A DNA stretch of 64,000 nucleotides, from NCBI RefSeq assembly GCF_907164915.1, contig NC_061867.1, positions 35,771,751-35,835,750 on the forward strand, given 5' to 3'. The notes under the pieces are model-generated. The model did no database searches. It was given only the letters and a program-made list of their open reading frames with translations, and was not told where the DNA came from. Below are positions 48,594 through 60,741 of the stretch, piece by piece. The first letter of the stretch is position 1. Every line of letters begins with the position of its first letter. The stretch comes from Impatiens glandulifera. Lineage: Eukaryota > Streptophyta > Magnoliopsida > Ericales > Balsaminaceae. The position numbers were made by a program, and so were the translations under genes.

Positions 48594-50706
48594 CGCAACA
48601 CTTGCAATGGGTGGTCCAAATGTCTAGTGTTGTGTCATCGATCATAGACCTACCTACAAAACAAACATCAAAGACACGCAATGTTTCTTTGAAAGGCTAG
48701 AATGTACTTATGAGCACTTATTTTAGCTATAATGCATACACGTATTTATATAAGTATAGTAACCACGTAAAGACTTTCGGCGTGGCTTGACCATTTAGGA
48801 AAGATGAACGACTAAATCTTGGGAATCGTAACCGGGATTTTGTTTCTACGGAGAAATCATAAGAGAGATTTCACTCACCCTGTCGAAGAGCATACAAAAT
48901 CACAAACTAAGAGGAAGTGTCGTCTCAATTGAGAATTTCTCATCATCCCCATGATGCATATCCCTCAAAAAAGATCTCATCGTCGAGGAGAATGATCGAA
49001 TCCCGTGTATCTGGGTTCATCCTCTCGCATCATCGCTCAAATTTAGAACAAATTGTAATTCCTCATTGACTAATCTTTGCACATCATATTATAGGTGTAT
49101 AGTTGACGTCGTACAACACACATCATGTACTACCTCAAAACAAAGGGTGATGTGCCCAAGATTAGAATATTATTTTTATCTTTTGGATTTTAGTTTTTAG
49201 ATTTATTTTTGTTGAAGGTGTGAAATATTATTTTAATAAAGACCAAAATTTTATTTCAAGCTAAACATACTTTCCAATAGAGTCGCTAGAAAAACTGTAA
49301 CACCAAAACTCGACCCTTCCCAAGAAGAGGTTTTTATTTCATGATGGTCACGCCCCATAACTCATATTCCTCTCAATTATCGAGTGAGACTAGAAACCAA
49401 AATTGTATGCTTGACTAATGTGCATTTAAAAACACCGATTTAGATTAGCTTTGACTTTTTTAGAGTCGACACATAATTTACTACTCAAAAAATTATGTAA
49501 GAAAAATATTTTACGTGTTAAAACACATTTTAGAGATTATAGTTTTCCTTCATTTTTCTTATTCATGGAGTTGTATTTAGTACCTCAAATCTAAATGATT
49601 ATCCCCATTAGTTAGTAATTTGGGTTGGCTTGGCCAGAAGAGGTGTATTTATTTTCAAGAACCATAATGACTATGTGAAAAGCCCTACAAGTCACTGAAA
49701 CGACAACTCCTTGCTTTCCTAGTCAAGTATTTCACCATCCCCATACTTACTTTGATGGAAAAAAGTTGATTACAGATAAACTTCATTCTATTCTTGATGG
49801 ACACGAAGTTTTGTGAATTCTCCCTAGAACTAGATGATCGTTTCGAGATCTTCGAACATATTTGAACCCTTTCTTTATCATTATGATATCTCACATGGAT
49901 AACCTTGAAATGAGTAATTTTATTAGGCCAAACATCTATCCAAAAGCAAGTGTAGTCATTAGTTCCACAAAATGCTCCTCTCTTTCGGCAAAGAGAATAT
50001 GAGTGTACAATTATTCTTCATATGCTTCACCATAGAATATATCATCCAAATTCCCATTCTTTTTAGTGTACTTGCTTTAACTTGATTACACATGAGAAAT
50101 GACTATCGTGTTATGTCTCATGTGCTTGTAACTTGACAATATCTAATTTAAACCTTTGGTCATTTAAAAGAATATTATTATACACCTTATTTATTTATTT
50201 ATCTAATCCTAGAGCATGTGTCTAAAGGTTTTTTCAAACATAAATATGTGACTAGTTTTGTGTTATTTTGTTCTTAAGGAATGTGTATATGTCATGTGTC
50301 TTATCACTAAAATAAAAATATTAGTACATGTAGACGAGTAGTGAAGCTCGAAAAACGAAGATATAGTGGGCTAGATCGGGTCATGGGCAAACAATTTTGG
50401 TCACGGGTATACAAACACCGATAAGCATACGGGTTTGGACACATGTGAAATCCTAGAATTGAATATACCATCAAGTTAAGAATCAAATGCAAACCGAGTT
50501 ATAAAATCAAAATATAAATTAGAAATTTCCAAAAGAAAATGTATTGCCAAACTCATATTCAAAATATTTTTATGAATTCTAATTATTTAATGTAGTGAGT
50601 TTTGGGCTACATATTAGTTTTACATCCATGGTATTGAATTAAGGACATAAATTACAAAAAAATAACAAGGGACACCTTAGATGAATCAAATAAAAACATG
50701 AAAAAT
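48594..50706. other. Right part of block B
   Basis: Counterpart of block A 17676-20140, with one copy of the 410-bp unit that is doubled there. It extends about 130 bp past the block A cut and matches 14500-14635. No gene seen. Confidence 0.65.
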
Positions 50707-52930
50707 AGTGTTAGGATCAGATACAACAAAAGAAGGGGGATTAAATGTTGTTGTGTAAATTTTGACTTTCAATTCGGTTTTAATCCTATTAGGGACTTAA
50801 AACCTGTTTCTATTCTACACAAATTGTCGCAAGCTCTTGAACGATTTCAAGTGCGGAATGCTTGCTAGATTTGAAGCTATAGATGTAAACCATTAAGATG
50901 CTGAAAGTAAATAACACGAACTAACTTAGCTCATCTACAGTTACCGTTTTCAACAGTCTGACAACTCAGCTCCAACAACGAATGAACAACTGCCACGTAC
51001 TCCAATATTCAAATTGCCAACGATGGGTTGTATGTTCTAGTACAATAGTATATTAGAGGATATTCGGCGCACTACCTGTCTGGTATGGCCACGATCCCAA
51101 TGCTCAGTCTGATGTACCTTTGTACTATTGGTAGTCTTCCAATAAAAGGAGATCACATGTCCTCAAATAAGTTTAGACCATGGGTGCACTTCAAGTATAA
51201 ATAACTACTCAAGGACAACGGGCAAACTACTGGACTAATGTACAACTTTGAAAGCGCTCAACAATTTGTCTTAGCCTTCTAATTAATTGGTGATCTTGCT
51301 CACTACTATCAAGTCATATTCTCTATCTAAAGTGTTGTGTATATATTGTCTAGAGAATATTCTCTAATTCATTCACTGTTCTTTCTGTGTGAAATCTCGG
51401 TATTGTAAGTTGAACAGAGGGTATTCTGTTCAAATGAGAGTTAGCTAGAAGTTCAGAAGCAGGCAGTTGTTAAGTCCTGTGGTTTCTGACTGGGTCTATG
51501 TAGTGTGTTCTATACCGATCAAAGTTTTCTAGTGAATATCCTTCCTGTTATAAAGAAGGGGTGCCGTAGGAGTTTTATATCTGAACATCCATAAAACTCC
51601 CTGTGTTCTTTACTTTTTGCCATTAACTTTTATTCATCTGAAGCTTCAAATCCAACAAACTGTTTCCGCATTTGAACTTGTTAAGGGTTTGTGAAGATTT
51701 GTGAAGAATATAAACATATTTTAACTTCTAATAGAGATAAAATCGAATTAAAGTGTATAAGTTGTTCACAATAGTCAGACCCTTGTCTCTATTGTCAACA
51801 CCAATCCTAACATCTCAGCTTATACAATGAATGCTTTTACGGTAAGAAAGAGAGTAATAACTTAGAGCTTAGTCGAAATGGTATGTGTTTTTTTAAGTAA
51901 CTACTTTTGCCGTTGTGCTTTGAAGCTCTTTAAATAGGATGCATTACAACGGTCGAATATGGTCGGTAATCAAGAGATCTTGAAATGACTGATGATGATT
52001 CAACATTAAATTCTCTCATTTTATGCTTCTGTAATTCAGGACAGGGGATTGGGTAACTAAGGAAACTGTCGTTGTGCAATGGTAGACTCTATTCTTTGAA
52101 TACGTGTCATCTTTTTATTGGTTATCCTTTTTGTCAACTTTTATCTGATGTGGTAGTCTAATCTTGGATTGATTTAAAGATTTAGACAACTAATACTTGA
52201 GTAATTCAGAGGTTAAGTAACCAAGAAAGTCGTTGTTGCACTTTGCTGTCTTTTCGTAGCAACGGTCGAATATGATTTATACATTACGTGTCGACTTTCT
52301 ATTAGTTGAGCACTTGGTGATAGTTGTAATAAGATGACTAGGGAGTCTACTTATAACGAATGATTTTGTTCACTGAGATGATAAGCAAAGTTATTCTTCA
52401 GACGACTGCTGAAGCAAGACATCTACTAATAAACTGTGTAGTTGGGGAGAGTTCTTCATCAGACGACTGTTGAAGCAAGGCGTCTGCTCGCGCTTCTTCA
52501 GACTACTGTTGAAGCAAGGCATCTGAACTCACTTCTTCAGATAACTACTGAAGCAAGGCGTCTAAACGCGCTTCTTCTAAAGACAACCCGTCTGTTTAAG
52601 CAAGACGTCTTCCCGACTTCATAACTTGAGGCATTTACTTGACTTGAAGCGTTTGTTCACGCCTTGTATGTTTGCACAAAGACGTCTGCTCACTCTTCTT
52701 CATACCACCCGTCTGTTCGTGCTTTAACGTCTTCTTGCGCTATATCAGCCTTAGACGTTTGCTCATCTTGAGACGTCTATTTACACTAAGTCGTCTGAAC
52801 ACGCTTCTTCAGTTATACATGCGCATAAACAATTTAATAACTTAGTTTTATTTAATGTTTCATGCATCGTCAAAACACTGTATAAACTTATTTCCTAAGT
52901 TCATTTTAATCAATTTAACTAAATTTAACA
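50707..52930 (-). repeat. 3' LTR of element 3, interrupted
   Basis: Plus-strand ends TGTTAGGATC at 50707 and TTTAACA at 52930. About 1.35 kb after removing the nested segment, close to the element 1 LTR. The U3 part (about 52390-52810) holds many repeats of a GAAGCAAGGCGTCTG-like unit, comparable to the GGTCTGA repeats of element 1. A TATTTAAAG TATA-like box lies near 51931-51939 on the minus strand. Confidence 0.7.
50937..51812 (+). mobile_element. Opposite-orientation LTR nested in element 3's LTR
   Basis: This stretch resembles the element 1 LTR in plus orientation: GTGAATATCCTTC, GAACATCCATAAAACTC, then ...CCAATCCTAACA. The DNA on both sides reads as the minus-strand LTR. It has a TATA-like GTATAAATA near 51199. 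The left boundary has no clear TG start. CATCT at 50932-50936 and 51811-51815 is a possible target duplication. Read as a solo or truncated LTR. Confidence 0.55.
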
Positions 52931-52946
52931 ATTTCCCCCCTTTTTG
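52931..52946 (-). other. Polypurine tract of element 3
   Basis: Minus strand AAAAAGGGGGGAAAT immediately before the LTR start. Element 1 lacks an equivalent because its 3' end was replaced. Confidence 0.8.
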
Positions 52947-53270
52947 ATGATGCTAAAACTTAGTTAGAAGATCAAGTAATTAGCAAAAATTCAAGTCTAT
53001 TTCTGACAAGGTCAATTCAAGGAAGATAAGATTTTATATATAAAAGCAAAATTTCCCATGAACAAAAAGATGGGTCTTTCCCAGCCTCCTTTTCCCTTTT
53101 GACTAAGCCTAATTCTTCTTGATCACCCCCCTCAATAGCTTGTCGATTCTTTCCCCCTTTTTAACAGCATCGGTAAGATCAATCTCTTTCCGCAACCTAC
53201 CATTAGACTCATTAACAGACTTTGTAGTTTCAGGATTTTCAATCCTCAACTTTCTTCTCCTCACTGGTGA

Positions 53271-54012
53271 CTAATCAGCCAACTGTTGAACAGAGGTTGC
53301 ACGTCTTTTATCATTTGCTTTTTTTATTCTAAAGAAGTAGTTATAGACCCTTTGACAGTCCATAACTTTGTTAATGTTAATGCGGACTCCACGTCCCACA
53401 TTAACTTGGAGATGATCGAACAACAAGCTAAGCTGAGAAGCATAACCAGTTTGCTTTCTCGGAGGCGAAAGCAACTCCACTAGTTAATTTAAAAAGACTT
53501 TTGACCAATTGATGGCTATTCCCTTGGTTATAGCCACCATCATCTCAAAACATTCCTTGTAGTATATATTATTAGATATTTTTGCCTAGAGGGATTTAGA
53601 GTTAATGTCATTGAGAAGACAAAAACTCAGGTTTTAAGAACATCTTCTTCCCGTGAGTCTCGACGGGAGAGGAGACATCTAATAAGACTCTCTTCATCTC
53701 AGAAAGGATATCAGCTGGAGAGGTGTGGAACTTTATTAACCCCTCCGTCGGAAGCTCGAAAAACTGAGTAAAAACTTCTTTAGAAATGGAGATGTCCGCT
53801 CCTTTTATCGTTGCCCGGATTACGTCGCCGACTATCCTTGCGGTTGTAAAGAACTCACGAACCTCCAGTTCGTGAATGATGAATGGTCCACCTAAAAACT
53901 TTCTCAGGTCGGGGGCTTCAAGAGATTTGAACATTTCAACCATTTTTGGAAGCGCCAAATAGAGGATGGACTCAAAGTCTACTTGCATTGTGTTTAGTAC
54001 AAGGTATTCCAT
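53271..54012 (-). pseudogene. Single extra-ORF remnant of element 3
   Basis: 54012-53608 encodes the same domain start as ORFs A-C of element 1: TMQVDFESI, APDLRKFLGG, VREFFTTARI, FTQFFELPTEGLIKF. After a stop and a lost stretch, 53480-53271 continues with GYASQLSLLFDHLQVNVGRG, matching the GYAVQLGKIFLHLKIKVGPG region of ORF C. Only one copy is present between pol and the polypurine tract, and it is most like ORF C. Confidence 0.75.
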
Positions 54013-55486
54013 TTATAAGTTTAGGTTTTGAATGAAGAATAAGAAGACTTAGGGTTTCAGACAACTAAGAGTCTCACGGATTTTCTAGAGAGAGAACAAA
54101 TATTCAAAATCACAAATTGAATAGTGAATCTCTTTAGACGTGTTGGGTACTCTCTATATAGTATAACTGACACATGGAAGATAAATATCATCATCAGAAT
54201 AAGACGTCATTTAACTTAAATTACATTTATTAAAAGGCTTGCGTGTGGTAATAAGTCGTTAGGGATGTTGGTCACATCTTTAATCATTACATACACATGT
54301 CTTAATGTAATTTGTTTTCAAAATATTTTTGAAGATAGGATAATTATTAAAATAAAATACAAATATTTTATTTTAAAATACGACCATTTACTATAGAAGA
54401 GAGATTTTAAACGACAGCGTATTGATAAGATCAAGACAGTTGTCCCACTCGGCTTAAGACGAGTTGTCTTAAATACACTCAAACATAGTGAGACGTCTAT
54501 TTTGAAGGCGTTTGATGATTTTCAGTAGAGTTGTGTCAGTAGACACCTGCCTAACAGTTATACGTCTAACTATGCTGAAATAACAAGTTGCTTAAGCACA
54601 ACCTGTCTGATATATAGTGTTATTAGACGACTGTTCTATTAGCACGATTTAAGACATTCATCTTAACATGTGTTGGTGAAAAAATGGTCAAAATCGAGAG
54701 TAAAAACTCTTGGTAATGACTCTATATCTCTCGGTATAGACCTAATACCGAAAGTTTGAGTGACTCTCGCCATTCCTTGGTATTGACACTTTCGGTAAAT
54801 ATAATTGGGTGTTTACTGAGAGATTTCGTAGAATTTTCGGTTTAGATATCCGAGAGAAATACCAAAAGTTAATTGGAAATCTTTCTGTTTTTCTTCAAAG
54901 AGAAAAAACGAGAGTTTTTCATAAAACTCTCGGTTTTCCCCTTCAAGAAAAACCGAAAGATTTCCAATTAACTTTCGGTTTTTCCTTTACAAAACACTCG
55001 AGAGGTACATATATGGAAATCTCTCGGTTTTTTCCTCAAGAAAAATCAAAAGTTTTCCATTTAACTCTCGATTTTTCTTTTTCAAATAAACCCGAGAGGT
55101 ATATGAAAACTTTCGATTTTTCCCTTTGAAGAAAAACTGAAAGATTTCCATATAACTCTCGGTTTTTCATTTTCAAATAAACACGTGAGTTATATGGAAA
55201 ACTCTCGGTTTTTCCATTTCAAGAAAAAACCGAAAGCTTTCCATATAACTCTTGGTTTTTCCCTATAAAATGTACAAATAGGCCAATTGTTTTATACGCA
55301 ACCAAAAACATATTCAGCCAAACCAATATATATATCAATAACATTCGTAAACCAAATGACCATATATCATTCAAAATTCTAAACTAAATCAATCATCCAA
55401 ACAACGTGTTATCATTCGAATTAAAACATACTCAAACATTCATAAACCTGTTATTAGTCTAAACAACCAATCAAAACGCACTAGAA

Positions 55487-55779
55487 TTAGCTGGTGGGGG
55501 AGGGGGAGATGGTCGATATTGCCTCATAAACAGTTCAAATTCCTCCATTCTTGTCCTCATTACAAGCTTTTCCGCTTAAAGTTCATGAATCGTTCGAGTT
55601 GTTTGTTCATTCCTCTTTTCCAATTCCTCCACTTTCATCGTCAATCTCCGAATCTCCTCAAACAACCGATCAGTGGATTGTTGTGAATTGTTTCCACTTC
55701 GATGATCCTCTCGAAAGTGTGTGAGCCAGACGCCTGATCCCATACCGATCACTCCCCCATGTTTTTGGCATCCAAACAC
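55487..55779 (-). pseudogene. C-terminal fragment of a plant En/Spm-type transposase-related protein, copy 1
   Basis: The ORF includes GMGSGVWLTHFRED, then a coiled coil LFEEIRRLTMKVEELEKRNE. After one in-frame stop, more coiled coil and a Pro run near the end (RPSPPPPPANSS). This tail architecture is familiar from Transposase_24-type proteins of CACTA elements. The assignment is by pattern only. Upstream exons are absent. Confidence 0.45.
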
Positions 55780-56059
55780 TCTCTCCGTCTAGTCGAAGTC
55801 AAATATATTCGGTTCATTGCTTCTTACCTCCTCCATCTCTGCCTACACATTTGAAATAAATTTTCATTTATATAATAATAAGCTAGCTTTATGTAATTTA
55901 TTTAAATTCAATTAACTTACAATTTTCTTTTGCGCTCGTTCATCCGAGATGGGGGTTGAGGTTTTCTTTCGTTAGTTTTGGGGTACGGGTCCTTTTGAAT
56001 ACTTCAACCACGGAGGGGGTCTGTCCCATTTCAAGCGTCTATTGAAATAAATGATTTAT

Positions 56060-56720
56060 AAAATTAATAACATTCTTTATATATTAAATTATTATAAATA
56101 ATGTACATCAACTCTTCCTATTAATATAAACCACTTTTTAACATTAATCAAACATAATGAAACATCAATCACACCAAATATACATTAATCTAACATGAAT
56201 CCAACAAAATCAACATAAACATATACCTATTAATCAATCAATAATAAACCAAATCTAAAATGAATCCAACAAAATCAACATAAACATATACCTAATCAAA
56301 CAATAATATACCAAATCTAACATGAATCCAAAAAAATCAACATAAACATACACCTAATCAAACAATGATAAACCAAATCTAACATGAATCCAACAAAATC
56401 AACATAAACATATACCTAATCAAATAATATTAAACCTAATCTAACATTAATTAACCTAAATATATAACATCTAACCTAAATCAAACATAAAGCATACCTA
56501 ATCTAACCTAAATCAAACATAAATCATACATAATCTAACCTAAATCAAACATAAATTATACATAATCTAACCTAAATCAAACAAAAATCATGCATAATCT
56601 AACCTAAATCAAACCTAAATCATACATAATCTAACCTATATCAAATATAAATCATACCTAATCTAACAAAAATCAAACATATATTAATTAATATAATTCC
56701 AACCTAAACCCTAAATGTGA
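56060..56720. repeat. AACCTAAATCAAACATAA-type repeat array
   Basis: About 650 bases of loosely repeated AATCTAACCTAAATCAAACA units inside the CACTA-like element. A related array is at 59440-59890. Non-coding. Confidence 0.8.
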
Positions 56721-57405
56721 AAAATTAACCTTGGAGGCGGCTGTAGGTGGAGGAGCGACAGCGAGACGACTGTAGGCGGAGGCTGATGCGCGGCAACGGT
56801 GTCTTCAATCGGCGGTGTAGTGTTCTGGATCTTCAATTGGCAGCAGACGACTGTAGGTGTCTTCAATAGGCGGAGGCGTGGGCGTCGTCGTCTTTAATCG
56901 GCGGAGGTGTGGGCGGCGGCGTCATCGGGTCGGAAAGGTCGTCAAATGGCAGCGGGCGGAAGGAGGAATCGGGGAGAGAAGAAACCGGGAAAGAAAAAGA
57001 GAAGAAGGGAAAAAGAAATCACAATTTTTTTTTTATATTTTAATAGGTCATTACCGAAAGTTATACCATTAATTTTCGGTTTTGATCATTAATTCCGAGA
57101 GTTTTCATATAACTCTCAGTTTTTTATATCCCCTTAATTCCGAGAGATTTGTGTATATCTCTCGGGTTTAGATAAATTTTAAATAGTTATTACCGAGAGA
57201 TTTGTATATATCTCTCGGTTTTAGATCAATTTTAAATAGTTAAAATCGAGAGATTTGTGTATATCTCTCGGGTTTAGATAAATTTTAAATAGTTAAAACC
57301 GAGAGATTTGTGTATATCTCTTGGTTTTAGATCAATTTTAAATAGTCAAAACCGAGAGATTTGTGTACATCTCTCGATTTTGAAGGATTTCCGAAAGTTA
57401 TACCA

Positions 57406-58070
57406 TTAACTTTTGGTATTGCCACTTCATTATTTGTTAAATTAATTGGGTTCTCACTTTCTAATAACCTTAAACAACATTAATTTAACACATTTGATAT
57501 CATTAAAATATTAAAAATATATTTGATCAAACATTACACACATTCATAGGATAATCAAACATAAACATACATATACACTTCTTTATATAATCAAACACAA
57601 TCATTTACATTTTAACATTAAACACAATCTGAATTCTTAAAAAATAACACACACTTGATTAGCTTAGTTAGGAGTCTAGATTAGAAAGTGAAATGACAAT
57701 TAAATTAACAAATTATGTAGTGGTAATACCGAAAGTTAATAGTATAACTTTCAGTTTTGATAGTTATTTCCGAAAGTTATAACATTAACTCTCGGTATTA
57801 CCACTTCATAAATTGTTAAATTAATTGGGTTTTCACCTTCTAATAACCTTGAACAACATTTTTTAACACATTTGATATCCTTAAAACATTTACATAATCC
57901 CAATACATCATTACAATCAAACTTTACTCATAACCTTATTATCATCAAACACAAACATACATATATACTTCTTTATATTATAAAACACAATCTTATACAT
58001 TTATAATATTAAACACAATATTCATTCTTAAAAAATAACACACTTGATGTGATTAAATAGTTTAGACAAA
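57406..58070. repeat. Tandem duplication of about 385 bp in the CACTA-like element
   Basis: TTGTTAAATTAATTGGGTT with its following text appears at about 57436 and again near 57818, including the run on ATAACCTT..AACAACAT and TTTAACACATTTGATATC. It marks the seam between the two related halves of the element. Confidence 0.7.
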
Positions 58071-59079
58071 AAATTGCAAAAAATCAAATAAAATAGGGAA
58101 TGAATACCGACAGTTAATTATATAACTTTCGGTACCTACATTCAAAACCGAGAGATTATCAAATATCTCTCGGTCCTGACCTTAAACAGAATGGTTTTAA
58201 GGAAGGGTCAAAAGCAAAAAATTTCTAATAAACTTTTGCAATTACCCCTTCCCAACACATAAAATATTTTCAGATTTTTTTAAGGAAAGGTCAAAAGAGA
58301 AAGTTTTCCAATAAACTTTCGCAATTACCCCTTCCCAATACTTTGAAAATTTTCAAATTTTTTTATGGAATGGTCAAAAACGAAAGCTTTACAATAAACT
58401 TTCGCAATTATCTCTTCCCAATACTTAGAAAATTTTCATATTTTTTTAAGAAATGGTCAAAAGCGAAAGTTTCCATTAAATTTTCGCAATTACCCCTTCC
58501 CAATACTTAGAAAATTTTCATATTTTTTTAAGGGTCAAAAGAGAAAGTTTTCCAATAAACTTTTGCAATTACCCCTTCCCAACACATAGAAAAATTTCTG
58601 ATTTTTGAAGGGTCAAAAGCGAAAGTTTCCAATAAACTTTCGCAATTACCCTTTCCCAACACTTAGAAAATTTTTAGATTTTTTTAAGGAAGGGTCAAAA
58701 TCGAAAGTTTTCCAATAAACTTTCGCAATTACTACTTCCCAGAATTTTTTTGAATTTTTTTTGGGCTGGTCAAATCCGAAGGTTTATTGGAAAACCTTCG
58801 CAATTACCAATTCCAGGAAAGTTAAAACCGAGGGTTCTTTGAATAACCTTCGCAATTACCCTACACTTACAATTTTTTACATTTTTTAACAAGGGTATAA
58901 ATCGAAAATGTTCAATAAATTTATCAAATAAAGGAAAACCAATACATTCATAAACCACATTCATAAAACCAAAAGATAATTATAATTCATAATTCTAAAC
59001 CAAAGTCAAAACACACATAAACATGTTATCAGTCGAATGAAAACGTTTACAAATAATTATTAAAAAAACATTAATCTAC

Positions 59080-59394
59080 TTAGTAGTTGGTGGGGGGGGG
59101 AGGGGGTGGTTGATTCTACCTTTAGAAGAATTCAACTTATTGTTCAAAATTCTCCAATTTTTGCGTCATTTGCTCCCTGTCCGCTTTAATTTCAGTAAGC
59201 AATTGAGCTCTTTCCGCATCCCTCAATTGAGTTTGCTCTAATGCCAACACTATTTGTCTAGAATCCTCTTCACGTTTAACATTCGCAATAGTCATTGGAT
59301 CCACCGCGACAGACTCTAGGTCATAACTTGATTGGGCGAGCATGTTCTGGAATGACGGGGGAGTTTCTCTAGTATTTTCTGAAGACGCTTCCAA
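59080..59394 (-). pseudogene. C-terminal fragment of a transposase-related protein, copy 2
   Basis: Coiled-coil ORF (VLALEQTQLRDAERAQLLTE) followed by a stop and a Pro run encoded by the GGTGGGGGGGGG tract. It occupies the same relative place as the fragment at 55487-55779, between a repeat array and an ACCGAAAG array. The two are related in layout but diverged in sequence. Confidence 0.4.
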
Positions 59395-60710
59395 TTACTC
59401 ATCTTGAATTCATTTCGTTAATAAATTTATGAATGTAACCACAATACATATAACATTAATAAACCTTATCTAACATGAATCAAAATATAATATATATATC
59501 AAACAAAATTTAACATAAATCATACTAATCATACATAAATCAAACGAAATAACCTTAATCCAAATGTAATATAACTTAAATCAAACACAATAACCTAATC
59601 CAAAATATATCAAACATATTATAACCTAATCCAAACATATATCAAACAAAATCATACATATATTTAACAAACAAAATATAATCTAAAATAAACTAAATCT
59701 AACCTAAAACTAAACAATAACACATCTAAATCTAACCATATAATTACCAAACAAATAATCTAACATAACAAAATCATATATACATATATTTAATAAAATA
59801 TAACCTAATATATAACATATACCAAACAAAACATAATCAAAACTAACCTAAAACTAACAAATCTAAATCTAACCATATAACATAACCAAATAAAATAAAA
59901 TCTAACCTTGAATTGGCGGCGACGACAATTGAAGGCGAGACAAAGGTGGTTCCGTCGAGGGCGTCAACGCGGGCGGAAGGAGAAGAGAAGAACAAGAGAA
60001 GAAGAAGAAGAAGGTGGAGGCAGCCCGGGTAGAAGAGAAATCGAGGAGATAGAGAGAGAGAGAGAAAGAGAGAGAGAAGAGAAACAACGGAAAGACGAAG
60101 AGAAGAAGTAGATTTTTTATTTAAATAGGTCATTACCGAAAGTTTTCATATAACTTTCAGTTTTGATCATAAACCGAAAGTTTTTAGATAACTTTTGGTT
60201 TTGAACCTGAGTCAAAACCGAAGGTTTATAAGAAAACCTTAGGAATTAATCCTTCACAACACTTATAATTATTTTTCAAAGTTTTGGGATGAGTCAAAAC
60301 CAAAGGTTTATTGGAAAACATTCGCAATTAATCATTCCCAACACTTAGAATTATTTTTATTTTTTTGGATGAGTTAAAACAGAAGGTTTATTGGATAACT
60401 TTCGCAATTACCAATTTGTGAAAAGTTAAACCCGAGGGTTCTTTGAATAACCTTCGCAATTACTCCATTTCCAACACTTAGAATTATTTTCATTTTTTGG
60501 GAAGGGCAAAACCGAAGGTTTATTGTAAAACTTTCGGTAAAAAGTTGTAAAACCGAATGTTTTGCACGACTCTCGGAATCTAATTTTAATAACGAAAGAT
60601 TTGTTCCTCTCGGGATCATTTCCGAGTGTTTTTTAAAACCTTCGGTAATTTCTATCGGTAAAGGTCGATTTTTACTAGTGATGTTTGTCTTATCAGCTTA
60701 TCAAACAAAT

Positions 60711-60720
60711 TCCCCCTAAA
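60711..60720 (-). other. Polypurine-like tract just after element 3 pol
   Basis: Minus strand TTTAGGGGGA about 20 bases past the pol stop. Extra polypurine copies downstream of pol are known in Sireviruses, which supports that placement. Function not shown. Confidence 0.5.
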
Positions 60721-60741
60721 TTTGTGCATATTAAATTTAAA

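Larger units (their letters stand above)
22522..50706. repeat. Block B of the segmental duplication, with later insertions
   Basis: Begins at a TATATATATTAAC sequence in the equivalent of invertase intron 1 and continues collinearly with block A to about 50580. It then extends to 50706, beyond the point where block A is cut. Two retroelements interrupt it at 28555-43061 and 43849-48588. Removing them restores collinearity with block A. The left breakpoint lies in an AT repeat present in both copies. Confidence 0.85.
54671..60680. mobile_element. CACTA-like DNA transposon, non-autonomous, about 6 kb
   Basis: The right end, read inward on the minus strand, is CACTAGTAAAAATCGACC. The left end TGTTGGTGAAAAAATGGTC is a diverged counterpart. 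ATG at 54668-54670 and 60681-60683 is a fitting 3-bp target duplication. Subterminal and internal arrays of ACCGAAAGTT/AACTCTCGGT repeats in both orientations fill 54700-55270, 57040-57420, 57720-58870 and 60130-60660. No transposase catalytic ORF is present. The interior looks like two related units side by side. Confidence 0.7.

Noticed and set aside
59843..60133. 96-codon minus ORF rich in Ser/Leu/Phe (and its reverse, rich in Glu/Arg)
   Set aside because: Produced by a GA-rich microsatellite and polypurine tract at the edge of the CACTA-like element.
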